NCBI RefSeq assembly: GCF_963678635.1
Contig: NC_087062.1
Coordinates: forward strand, 100,613,209 to 100,677,208
Length of the DNA stretch: 64,000 nt
Source: Symsagittifera roscoffensis
Taxonomy: Eukaryota; Xenacoelomorpha; Acoela; Convolutidae
Reading direction: 5' to 3'
Shown here: positions 40,464-49,775 of the stretch, piece by piece
How the letters are laid out: each line of letters begins with the position of its first letter
How positions within the stretch are numbered: the first letter of the stretch is position 1
Notes under the pieces: model-generated
What the model was told of the DNA's origin: nothing
Databases searched by the model: none
Seen by the model: only the letters and a program-made list of their open reading frames with translations
Translations under genes and position numbers: made by a program

Positions 40464-43400
40464 ATGGCAGACCGATTCTGGAACTCCGTGCCCGCGGTCC
40501 TGAGGAAGCCCACTCTTGATGAGCTGTACAGGCGCCTGAGGGACTTGGACTATACCCAAATAGACGAGAGAATGGCGGTGATGCTGAATGCCATCCTCCA
40601 GTTGGAGGACCAGGGTGAGTGCAGGGAGTCTGCAACGGAGGCTGTCTTGATGATCGGCTACACCACCGAGGGAATATCGAACCAAGAACAGACCAGATGG
40701 TTGTCTTGGAATGTGGATGGAGGAGTAAGGGGTTTTGACTTGGCAAGGAATCCTGGCCTGAATAACAACACCGAATATGGCGCAGGGGAATTCCCATTAC
40801 CGACTAGGCCAACAGTAAGGTCCACCAGCCAGAGCTCGAGTAGGGTGCCATCGATGTCACGAATGCAACAGACGACCGAGGCATATCCGGATCTAGGTGT
40901 TCTAAAGAAAGAGCTCGAGAAGACGCAGAAGGAAAGGAATAAGGCAAACCTCGATCGGGATCAGGCAAATCTGGATCGGGAGAAGGTTCAGCTGGAAAGG
41001 GACCAGGCGGTCAATGAGCGAGACCAGGCTCTGAGGTTGCTTGAGATACAAAAAGCTGAGCATCAACAGGAGTTAAGGGTGCGGGAGAACGTCGCGAATC
41101 GTGATCAATTGAAGTCGGAGTTGGAAAGGATAGAACAGCGACAACGCGAGCTTGACGCACAGAAGGGAGCCAGGTCAAACGAACGAGTGGTGACCAGCTC
41201 GAGGCCAGAGTCGCGCATGGAGGTGGATGAAGCTCCCAGGGCTAGAGGACGGTTCAACCTTGACCGCGAGGCCAGAGAACACATGAGTGAAGGGTTGGAG
41301 GTCTGGATACCGAATGACGTGACGCCTTCCCTGCGCAACCTAGAGACACAACCTGTACGTCCCCTGATGGATGTGGTGTTACCAGGATATACCCCAACCT
41401 CGACCTCGAGTGGCAGTCAGGTGAGCGGCGCCTCATCGCGCCTGAAGGAGCTAGGCGAGAAATTGCAGCAGCAGAGTCGTGAAAGATCGACAAGGCCAGA
41501 GCTTCCCCCAACTTGGAGGGAACAGCCGGTCAGGAATGTCGTGATCGCAAGCTATAAGAAGAATACAGAAGGGAACTACCACAGGCACAATCGGCTGGAC
41601 TGGAGTGCGGAACAGGGAGCCAGGAGGGACTGCTTCCATGAAGCAGCCTGGGTGGAGTATCTGGCGCCACCTCGTGTGCCAGAGGGTGCAGTTCACCTAA
41701 TTATAGGGGATAGCCTGGTGCGGGTGTTGACCCAGATACGGTCACATTGGCAGACAGGAGTCTTGAGTTTCGCTGGAGCTGCCACGCCACAGATGTTGGC
41801 AACCCTGGACATGCTAGGGATGACCAAAGTTTACACAGTGACCCTGATGGTTGGGACCAACGACGTGTCAAGGGGAGAAGCGAGGAAGGTAACGAGGTTG
41901 TGCGACAAGATGAGCTGCCTTCTTGAGGAACTGAGGATCCAGATGGACCCCATCCTGCTGACGGTATGCACGGTCCCCTACAACATGATGTTTGATCAGC
42001 ACGCCCTAGAGATGAACCAGAAGGTGCGGAGCCTGAACAAGGTGATCCGAGACATACACCGAAAGAGTGTGCTTCCTCTCAGGCTGTTGGACATAGCAGA
42101 ACGTATGGAGAAAAAGGGATTCCCTGAAGACACCTCAAAAGATGGAATCCATTTCGATAGGCCAAGGGGAGCGGAGTGGTTGAACGATGTCTTCCAGGAA
42201 CACATAAACACGCTAGAGGCGGACCTGCTGGAGACAGCCCAACTCACTTTAGGACCACCTCCCAACCCACCATTCCTTGCCTCGAGGGCCTTGGCTGGTC
42301 GCTTGGGACCGAGAGTTGACACTAGAGACAGTTCAAGGAGCAGCCACACCAGATTGCAGAGTGCCACGCCAATGGAGTCTGAGGAGGTGACGTCATCAAC
42401 ACCTCCAAGCTCGGCGATATCCTCAGTGGTAGTGGCAGAGAGCAAACGGGAAAATAAGTCTATGGAGACCGCTCGCTTGAGATATCCCGAGAAGGTGAAA
42501 GAACTGGATCTAGAGAGTTTGGAATGCAGGCAAGAATTGGCGGAAACCCTGGGGATCGAACGAGTATCACACGAGGACTTGAATAGGCATCATTGCGTGG
42601 ACTGGTTGAAAGCTCATGAGGCGCACTTCTCGAGAGCGAAGTTGATGGAGACCACAGACCTGACGGGAATTCCCACAAAAACGATCATGGGACCCATTAA
42701 TTACAGACCTCTCAAGCTGCTGGGGAGTCCGGGACTTATAGCAGAACCTCCCAAGCACCGAACTAGCATCGCCAGAATCAGGTTGGCAACCCCGGCACAG
42801 TTGAAGGTGGTAGACAAGCTACTCAATCCGGGAGGAACGGGATTGCCAGATGCCGCTTACGAAGGCTCGAAATTGGCGGAAGATCCCAGGTACGGGAAGC
42901 CCTGTGGGAGTACCCAGCTGGCCAAAACCCTGGCAGTATATGATAGAGCAGACCCAGCTGCTGCGAGAGTAGTCATTGTGGCGGGATCAGACTTCGAAGG
43001 AACGTCTCCCAAGTTGTTCTGGCCGGAGACTTTGACATACTCTTTGCCAGGAGCTGAATTGAATCAGATGTTAACTCTGGTAGTGGCAATAAAGTCGGAG
43101 ATGCCCTGTGAACCTGAGCTGCTAATGTTTGCAGGAATGAATGATCACCTGCACGCGATGGGACTTCTTGAGCAACTGAAGGGCAAGGAGATTCCGACAT
43201 CAAGGAAGATATGGGAGGCTATTCAGGCGTTATTTGCGGCGATGAATGAGGTACAAGAGAACGTAGCCTCGAGATTTGGGTCCAAGACGAAGGTGGTGTT
43301 TACCACATCCCCAGGATACGCAAATATGCCACCCGCCCTACAATTCGTGTACGCGGTCTTGATCCTGATAGCAGAAGGGAGTGAATGGCGGATTCTGATG

Positions 43401-46400
43401 GCAGCCCCCAATCGAGAGCTGGAGCCATTGAACTTGAGGCTTTACAAATCAGAATTGCCGGCGGCATGGGCTGACATATCTCATGCACTGAGGGGCTTCT
43501 ACGGACTGGCCGACGTCCTGATTGTATTGGATGAGGTACTCTTGCTAGAGATATCGAACTTTGCTAGACAACTCAAGTTCAGCCCAGTCATCGGGGACGA
43601 CCACCCGGCGATAAACCAGTTGACGGCCAGCCTGTGGTTCCGGAGTATGGATGTGAAAGTCGCAAATTCCACCAGCAGGTCTAGAGGTCCCAGCAACGAG
43701 AGAAGAAATGTGGTCGAGACGGAGAAACAGTTAGAATCGATGAAATATCGCTTGACTCAAGAGAATGGCTGGTGGCCATTCCTGACACCAAGGCTGGAGA
43801 ACGTCACGAATAAGACGAGGGAGGAAGCACCACCCCTCGTGAAACAAATCTGGAGTTTTCTAGAGAAGCAACTGGAGCTAGCTGAAACGAGAGACATGAC
43901 GGTGGCTAGATTTGTCTCGGCCGCCAATGAAGTGACGATTGGAGGATTTTGGAGAGAGCACGCCAACGGCGAATTAAAGACTAGGAGAGATTACGAGATT
44001 CTCAAGTTCTTGAGTCCTTGCTGGGAGAAAGAATTCTTGGCAGGAGTGTTCGGCACCACGGCGACTATCTTCGGAGCCTTCGTACAGGAGATACTGGGCA
44101 TGTCCATCAGCCTGCTCTTGGCCCTGTATTTGGTTTACCCCAGATACTTGTTCAACATGGGCCCAGCATACATGTTTAGTCGAGGAGTGGAGACACTTCG
44201 AGTTGATGGGTATCTGGCACTAGTACTCTTGACCCATGGGGAATTGGTATCGTTTCATCGGTTAATGGAATATGGAGAACCTCTGTCTATGGGGAGAGTC
44301 CACACGAGCATTGAAACCAGCTCCTACAAGTGTGCCGCAGGGTTGAAGACACTGCTGGTGCAATACCTCATGATGCAGAATCGATACATGACGGGTGAAG
44401 ATGAGAACCCAACCTCGAGAGAAGAATGGGAGAAGGCGAACAGAGGGATGCCTCTGTTGACGGACCTGTGCCTGGCAATGAGGTCGGACCCAATGGGGAT
44501 AATCCGGGGTCTAGAGGAGGTGGTGACCTGCATCTATGGTCCAGCAGTGACGTACGCGTTTCCAGATCCCCTGGTGATAACGTATCGTCACTCGGTGACG
44601 CACTTGAGTCTCATCAGCGTACTGGATGGTACAGCGCTGAATTGGTGTCAGCAGGAGGTGCTCAGGGCGCGTATGAGCAACACGGTACTCTTCGGAAAAG
44701 TGAAAGATGCCGAGATGATGGTGTGCAACTTCAGGGGACAAATGCAATGTAGAATGGGAGGCAAGCGAGAGGGCCCCATTGAAATGTATCCAAAGTTTTG
44801 GAACCTAAACCCATTGACGGCCAACGGACGAGAAGTCTTGAGAATCCCCGCCTGGAAGGAGTGCTTTGCACTAGTCAAGAGGGAGCTGGAGGCCATAATG
44901 GAGAAAGAAATCCTACCAGCCACCATGCCTGAGTTCCCGACAGTCAGGAGAATGACCTTGGGAATGAATAGTCCCTTGGTGGTTCCCTCCATAATGGCGA
45001 AGATGATGACGGAGGAAACGCAGAGGCATTTCACGGATGGCTGGGATCCCCTGTTCATCGGCTACACGGCGGCAGTCTACTTCCACACCAGCGAGATGAA
45101 GGTAAATTCGTGGACGACGCAAGCGAAAAAGAGTAGAGGTTCGCAGCCCCCTGGATATGAGGTGCGGAAAGTCTTGAGGACTCTTGAGAAGGAAGGACTT
45201 GAGAATATGCTACCCATATGGGATGATGGCAGGATGATCGTGATGGAGGGACACGTCGCATTGGTGGACGAAATGAAATTTGCCACGAGAAAATACAAGG
45301 CACCCTATGGCTTGGAACAAGTAGAAGTGACACAGGAGGGAACAGAACTAGATGCAGCAGGTCAACTGCATGTAGCCCTGACGGAATATAAAAAGCTGGA
45401 TCCTACGACACCGTCACCACTGTCTGTAGACACGCCTGGAGACAAGAGGAGTGGACCCGTTGAGGATCGATTCAAAAGAATTCTCGAGAGAAGAAGAAAT
45501 GAATCAGAGGAAGAGAGTATGGATGAAACTCTCAGTGAAGCTGGAGAAGACATGGAGGTGGGGAATACACCTGAACCAGGGCCATCAGGGGAGGAACTCA
45601 CCACTCAAGAGCTGTTGAAAGACTTGAGCGAAGAGAATTGGGCAGATACTGCCACACCACCTCTGAACCCGTCCCCGCGGAAGAACCTAGAGTTGCCATT
45701 GGCAGGTGAGACCTTCAATATGGGGATGTTACTCTTGAGCTCGGAGGAAAGGGAGAAGAACACGTTCGAAGGGAACAGGGACATATTCTTGGGATCTCTC
45801 GAGGATGACGCTTGGCAGGAATTCCTGGGGGAATTCAATCGAGAAGTGGGCAGCGAGACGACGCTGGACAAGTTCAAGAAGGAACTGTGGGACGCAGTAG
45901 TGAGATTCGGGGAACCGCTCCTGATAGGAACGGGCCTGGATGAGAAAGCAAGAAAAGAGCTGCTGAACAAGCTAGTGGAGCTGAGGAACGCACGATCGAA
46001 GACTAGAAAAGAGAAATGTGAGGACAGCTCTACTCTGAAACAAAAAACTGTGGATAAAATGGTTGATGATATAAAAAGGGATAAGGTTGGGACTAGTAAT
46101 ATGATTAAAAGTACTAATATCCTTAAGGCTCGAGCAGGCGGGAGGCAAGAGTTGGAAGGAGTGGATGGAGAGGTCGAATCAATGATGATAGCCACAACAC
46201 CCTCGAGCAGAGATGTGAAGACTCGCAAGAGGAAGAGAGAAGTGGAAGGATGGGGTAGTCCTTCAGTGGATGCTGTTTCGGAAGGAAACTTGAGAGAGAC
46301 GGCGCCCATCGTTTTGGCCCGATGCAAGACGGCGGCATACAAGAACAGCTCAGAGCTCAGGAAACCACTTGAAGTAGAAAAGGAAATAGAGGTTTCCACC

Positions 46401-49343
46401 AGTTCGACGTCAGAAGAAGACTTCAAGCCTCAGAAGGTAAACGTGAAGAGAGGTTCAACGAACGGACAGGTAGGGGAAGTGGAGATCGGCAAAGAATGGA
46501 TCTCGAAGGCACATCAGGACATGGGCAAACAAGTGACGAGTGATCCATTGGAGAGGAACAAGACGAGGAACACTTCCCGGACGTGGTGGGTGGCCCTCGA
46601 AACATTGAAGGAAATGGAGGACTGCTTGAAGAAGTTGGACAGTGGAATAGCTCGCAGGCGACGCAATTGGGCCACCCAGCAAAAAGCCGAGGTTAATAAG
46701 ATAGAGATGGCAAGTCATCTGAAGAGGTCCTGGCAGAGTTTGTTGAAGGATCATTTTGAAGAGGCGATGAGAACATCCTCATCAGCACCGCCACTAATGG
46801 CGAATCCCTTCGTTAGAACTGCGGGACAATTAATGTTCACCTGGAGTCTGGTGGGAATAGAGTTGGAGACATTGACCTCGTATGACAGGCTGAAGTTGGG
46901 AAGCAAGAAGCTAGAGGTGTATCAGGCACTGATGCAACACGTGGCCAGGGACAATTCAGGCTTGAGCCTGGCTAGAAGAAAAGATGCCACATGTTTCTTG
47001 AGATGGACAATGTCAATGATGTCTGATAGCACCATCCTGGCATGCCACCAGAGAGCAAGTGGAAGTAAAACCATGGAGAGAAGAGTCTCAACGATCATCT
47101 TGAACGTATATCAGAGTACAGGAATAGAGAAAGAAGATGGTTCCAGACTATCCTTAGAGAACCATCGAAAGCTGGACGAGGTACGGAGGTTCTCTAATAA
47201 GAAGTTCGAGGAAGAACATGATGTTCACCGTAACCTGGCCTCGTCAGAACAGTACTCGAGACTCAGTGAGAAGGGGGAATACCAATATGTGTCTGGAGTG
47301 ATGGGAATAGCCTACAATCCCTTCTTAGACTCGGAAGCTGGAGGAGCCCACAGAAACCATGAGGTAACGGAGCTACTGAAGTTTTGGACAGAAAGAATAA
47401 TGGAAATAGACGCGGTGGAAAAAGAGGGGCCGAGCCTGGGCCTGATTCTTGAGAAAACACCAGAGGTGATAAGCATACCGCGCTCAAACAAGAGAGTTGA
47501 AGTGAACATGGGCGGTGGAAATGGCTTGTTAACCACGAACTTGGGAGTGATATGGAAGCTACTAAGACCCTCTTGGTGTCCACATCCCCATGCAAGTCTA
47601 ATCGAGGAAACCACAGAGCGAGTGAGGTTAGCACCAACGGAAGATGAAGATCTGGCGAAGTTGAGTGTGCTACATAAGCTAATCACGCCCCAGATGCAAG
47701 AGCCAAGCGAAGGGACGAGCGACCCCGGGTCAGCAAAGAAATTGGAGCCGGGTAGCTGTCTGGATTCGACGTGTGGGAACGGAGAGCACATCTGCGATGG
47801 ACGGTCATGCGTCAGAATACTGTCGTTTCAAAAAGAAGACCTGGTCACTTGGTTCGAAGACATCACAGAAAGGGAGAAAAGTGAAGTGCAAATAATAGCG
47901 GAATGTTACGCGAGAACCACGGTGAATTTAGCGACAGCTCTCGGATTCTTCTCGAGAATGTGTGGTCTGCAGGCACTGGAGAGACTGGAGTCTGAACATC
48001 ATTTAGTGACGGCGTTGAGCGTAGAATCATGGCCCGGGGTGTTGCAGGTGACTCAAAAGCACATCCGGAGCTGGAAGGTTGGTCTTGAGGCGGAAATGGG
48101 ATTTCCCATGAGCGAAGCTTATGGCTTGCCATTGAACGCGAAATCGCTGATAGGGTCAATGATGGCCAACTTGTGCGGAAGTCACTACCCGCTACACATG
48201 GCGATGGTGGAAGTGTCCAGCCAGAGAATACTGGTGGACAAGGCCTTCTCAGTGCCCAAGTGCGTGAGGTTGGCTCGGATGTCGCATCACTCGCACAAGT
48301 TGTTGAGAAAAATCAAAGGGACAGTACCAAAAGAATTGAGAGATGACTTAAGCGAAATCTGGGGAGAAGATCTTCTGAAGTTGGAAAGAGAAAACACGAG
48401 CGATCACGAGAGACAAAACGTGATCGGGAAACCTGTGGGAAGTACTCCGAACCTGGAAGACAACGACACGATGCACGAGAAAATGATGGAGCTTGAACCT
48501 CTCTTGGAAGCCTCAGGGGAGCGTAATCTCAGGAGCATTGAGATCTCTCATGGGGAATGCCCATGCCACTGTTTGGCACAAACGGTGTGGTATCCAGATC
48601 ACAAGAACCTTTGCCTGGTGTGGGATGTGGAAGAGATTCGGTCGATCGGACTACCGGATCACCGGCAGAAGGTGACGCTCTTAGTAGTGAGTACGATGTT
48701 AGCTCTGAGATGGATAGAAGAGAATATAACGAAGTATCGGGAGGCGACGACGCCAACGGCTGAGTCAATATACGCGATAGACTACAGCAGGAGACTCGAG
48801 TTGTTTGAGACTGCGTGCAAAGTATTCGCCATACCGACGGAAGTCAGGCACGTATGGAGTCGCTTGAGGTACTTTCCATGGTTTCGGGCGACACTGACGT
48901 CTTGGTTGTACATGACAACGAAAGATCACATGAGAAAACATCAAAAAGAGTATCGACAGTTCCAGGCCGAGATTGGGCCGGAAGCTTTCAAGAGACCCCT
49001 GCTAACCCATCGTAATGCGATCACGACAGGATGGAAAAGAGTGGGTAAGATGTCTAGAGACAATACCAAAGCGAGGGAGTCGATACTAGAGGAAGACCTG
49101 GCGAAGAACGTGAGCTTGAGCCTGCACAACTCCTTTTGCTTGAACCGAGAAGCTAGGGTGAAGGCACTACCCAACCAAGCAAAGAGATTGCAGGAGCAGA
49201 GAGAATGGATGCGATCCTATGAACAGCTGAAGGCTTGGGAGGAGATTGTGATTAGTTCCGATGATGAAGAGGAACTGTTGAGACAGTTTGCCGCATCTAG
49301 CACTTCAGGATGCAGTACCTCCAAGGCTAAGAGTACGAGATGA
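40464..49343 (+). CDS. ORF3: giant 2,959-residue protein with coiled coil and SGNH-hydrolase domains
   Basis: One uninterrupted frame of 8.88 kb from ATG 40464 to TGA 49341. Residues 1-105: helical domain (TLDELYRRLRDLDY, WLSWNVDGG). 148-234: long coiled coil of repeated LDRDQ/LERDQ heptads. About 405-590: SGNH/GDSL hydrolase, with block I G415-D416-S417, block III G464-T-N466-D, and block V D560-G-I-H563, so the Ser, Asn, Asp and His of the catalytic set are all present. About 835-1050: a second, degenerate SGNH-like unit (VAGSDFEG, FAGMNDH, GDDHP). 1060-1640: unrecognised globular region with one hydrophobic stretch (SISLLLALYLVYP). 1640-2000: acidic, Ser-rich. The remainder is unrecognised and Trp/His/Cys-rich, ending with an IVISSDDEEE tail. 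No signal peptide, so it is not an ordinary Env. Confidence 0.85.
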   Translation: MADRFWNSVPAVLRKPTLDELYRRLRDLDYTQIDERMAVMLNAILQLEDQGECRESATEAVLMIGYTTEGISNQEQTRWLSWNVDGGVRGFDLARNPGLNNNTEYGAGEFPLPTRPTVRSTSQSSSRVPSMSRMQQTTEAYPDLGVLKKELEKTQKERNKANLDRDQANLDREKVQLERDQAVNERDQALRLLEIQKAEHQQELRVRENVANRDQLKSELERIEQRQRELDAQKGARSNERVVTSSRPESRMEVDEAPRARGRFNLDREAREHMSEGLEVWIPNDVTPSLRNLETQPVRPLMDVVLPGYTPTSTSSGSQVSGASSRLKELGEKLQQQSRERSTRPELPPTWREQPVRNVVIASYKKNTEGNYHRHNRLDWSAEQGARRDCFHEAAWVEYLAPPRVPEGAVHLIIGDSLVRVLTQIRSHWQTGVLSFAGAATPQMLATLDMLGMTKVYTVTLMVGTNDVSRGEARKVTRLCDKMSCLLEELRIQMDPILLTVCTVPYNMMFDQHALEMNQKVRSLNKVIRDIHRKSVLPLRLLDIAERMEKKGFPEDTSKDGIHFDRPRGAEWLNDVFQEHINTLEADLLETAQLTLGPPPNPPFLASRALAGRLGPRVDTRDSSRSSHTRLQSATPMESEEVTSSTPPSSAISSVVVAESKRENKSMETARLRYPEKVKELDLESLECRQELAETLGIERVSHEDLNRHHCVDWLKAHEAHFSRAKLMETTDLTGIPTKTIMGPINYRPLKLLGSPGLIAEPPKHRTSIARIRLATPAQLKVVDKLLNPGGTGLPDAAYEGSKLAEDPRYGKPCGSTQLAKTLAVYDRADPAAARVVIVAGSDFEGTSPKLFWPETLTYSLPGAELNQMLTLVVAIKSEMPCEPELLMFAGMNDHLHAMGLLEQLKGKEIPTSRKIWEAIQALFAAMNEVQENVASRFGSKTKVVFTTSPGYANMPPALQFVYAVLILIAEGSEWRILMAAPNRELEPLNLRLYKSELPAAWADISHALRGFYGLADVLIVLDEVLLLEISNFARQLKFSPVIGDDHPAINQLTASLWFRSMDVKVANSTSRSRGPSNERRNVVETEKQLESMKYRLTQENGWWPFLTPRLENVTNKTREEAPPLVKQIWSFLEKQLELAETRDMTVARFVSAANEVTIGGFWREHANGELKTRRDYEILKFLSPCWEKEFLAGVFGTTATIFGAFVQEILGMSISLLLALYLVYPRYLFNMGPAYMFSRGVETLRVDGYLALVLLTHGELVSFHRLMEYGEPLSMGRVHTSIETSSYKCAAGLKTLLVQYLMMQNRYMTGEDENPTSREEWEKANRGMPLLTDLCLAMRSDPMGIIRGLEEVVTCIYGPAVTYAFPDPLVITYRHSVTHLSLISVLDGTALNWCQQEVLRARMSNTVLFGKVKDAEMMVCNFRGQMQCRMGGKREGPIEMYPKFWNLNPLTANGREVLRIPAWKECFALVKRELEAIMEKEILPATMPEFPTVRRMTLGMNSPLVVPSIMAKMMTEETQRHFTDGWDPLFIGYTAAVYFHTSEMKVNSWTTQAKKSRGSQPPGYEVRKVLRTLEKEGLENMLPIWDDGRMIVMEGHVALVDEMKFATRKYKAPYGLEQVEVTQEGTELDAAGQLHVALTEYKKLDPTTPSPLSVDTPGDKRSGPVEDRFKRILERRRNESEEESMDETLSEAGEDMEVGNTPEPGPSGEELTTQELLKDLSEENWADTATPPLNPSPRKNLELPLAGETFNMGMLLLSSEEREKNTFEGNRDIFLGSLEDDAWQEFLGEFNREVGSETTLDKFKKELWDAVVRFGEPLLIGTGLDEKARKELLNKLVELRNARSKTRKEKCEDSSTLKQKTVDKMVDDIKRDKVGTSNMIKSTNILKARAGGRQELEGVDGEVESMMIATTPSSRDVKTRKRKREVEGWGSPSVDAVSEGNLRETAPIVLARCKTAAYKNSSELRKPLEVEKEIEVSTSSTSEEDFKPQKVNVKRGSTNGQVGEVEIGKEWISKAHQDMGKQVTSDPLERNKTRNTSRTWWVALETLKEMEDCLKKLDSGIARRRRNWATQQKAEVNKIEMASHLKRSWQSLLKDHFEEAMRTSSSAPPLMANPFVRTAGQLMFTWSLVGIELETLTSYDRLKLGSKKLEVYQALMQHVARDNSGLSLARRKDATCFLRWTMSMMSDSTILACHQRASGSKTMERRVSTIILNVYQSTGIEKEDGSRLSLENHRKLDEVRRFSNKKFEEEHDVHRNLASSEQYSRLSEKGEYQYVSGVMGIAYNPFLDSEAGGAHRNHEVTELLKFWTERIMEIDAVEKEGPSLGLILEKTPEVISIPRSNKRVEVNMGGGNGLLTTNLGVIWKLLRPSWCPHPHASLIEETTERVRLAPTEDEDLAKLSVLHKLITPQMQEPSEGTSDPGSAKKLEPGSCLDSTCGNGEHICDGRSCVRILSFQKEDLVTWFEDITEREKSEVQIIAECYARTTVNLATALGFFSRMCGLQALERLESEHHLVTALSVESWPGVLQVTQKHIRSWKVGLEAEMGFPMSEAYGLPLNAKSLIGSMMANLCGSHYPLHMAMVEVSSQRILVDKAFSVPKCVRLARMSHHSHKLLRKIKGTVPKELRDDLSEIWGEDLLKLERENTSDHERQNVIGKPVGSTPNLEDNDTMHEKMMELEPLLEASGERNLRSIEISHGECPCHCLAQTVWYPDHKNLCLVWDVEEIRSIGLPDHRQKVTLLVVSTMLALRWIEENITKYREATTPTAESIYAIDYSRRLELFETACKVFAIPTEVRHVWSRLRYFPWFRATLTSWLYMTTKDHMRKHQKEYRQFQAEIGPEAFKRPLLTHRNAITTGWKRVGKMSRDNTKARESILEEDLAKNVSLSLHNSFCLNREARVKALPNQAKRLQEQREWMRSYEQLKAWEEIVISSDDEEELLRQFAASSTSGCSTSKAKSTR
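46026..46136 (+). other. AT-rich conserved island inside ORF3
   Basis: The codons here switch to AT-rich choices (ACT-AGT-AAT-ATG-ATT-AAA-AGT-ACT-AAT) unlike flanking ORF3. A 48-bp core near 46092-46139 differs from the outer copy by one base, while flanks differ much more. It contains TACTAAT followed 20-odd bases later by GAGCAG|G, like a branch point and acceptor. It remains in frame in both copies. Confidence 0.45.
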
Positions 49344-49775
49344 ATGGGCAAATCGGATGGATCTTGAGTCTTGAGAGGGAAGGGGGGCTTGAGCGTGGAT
49401 CCGAGTGAAACTTGGATTCACGAAAAAGAAATTTTAACAAAGCAAATATTGTTACTAATATACTATATTTATTATATAAATCGAAATGCTGCATGACAAT
49501 TTCCTGATTGAATAGGACAAAAGAGATTTTAAAATGATTGGCTTGAAAAGCGAAAATTCAAGGGTGCAGGTGTATGCAGATTTTGGTTGCTGTTTAGCAA
49601 TAGTGTGGAAATTTTAAATGGCTGTGAATTTTGGGGTGTAGATAAGCTTAAGTCTGCTGCAAACTTCTGTAAATGACCACTGGCACTGTATCTTGAGCAA
49701 CACTCGGTTTTTCTGGGACTCACTGGCAGAAGACAGCGCGCGATGAGGACATCGATCTCGAGTCCGGGGAGTATG
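49344..49775 (+). other. 3' untranslated region of the inner element
   Basis: 432 bp between the ORF3 stop and the 3' LTR with no coding sequence. A cluster of CTTGAG words and a purine run GAGAGGGAAGGGGGG lie just after the stop (49371-49385). The last 15 bases hold the presumed polypurine tract. Confidence 0.7.
49762..49775 (+). promoter_or_regulatory. Candidate polypurine tract at the 3' LTR
   Basis: GTCCGGGGAGTATG directly abuts the LTR start TGCCAG. Its 11-mer GTCCGGGGAGT recurs in pol at 36946 and at 39341 within the 79-bp identical block. It is short for a polypurine tract, so the assignment rests mainly on position. Confidence 0.5.

Noticed and set aside
40464-49343. ORF3 as an envelope gene
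   Set aside because: No signal peptide, no clear fusion peptide or terminal membrane anchor; only one isolated hydrophobic stretch mid-protein.
49371-49385. GAGAGGGAAGGGGGG as the 3' polypurine tract
   Set aside because: It lies about 390 bp from the 3' LTR; a priming tract must abut the LTR. It could mark a secondary site.
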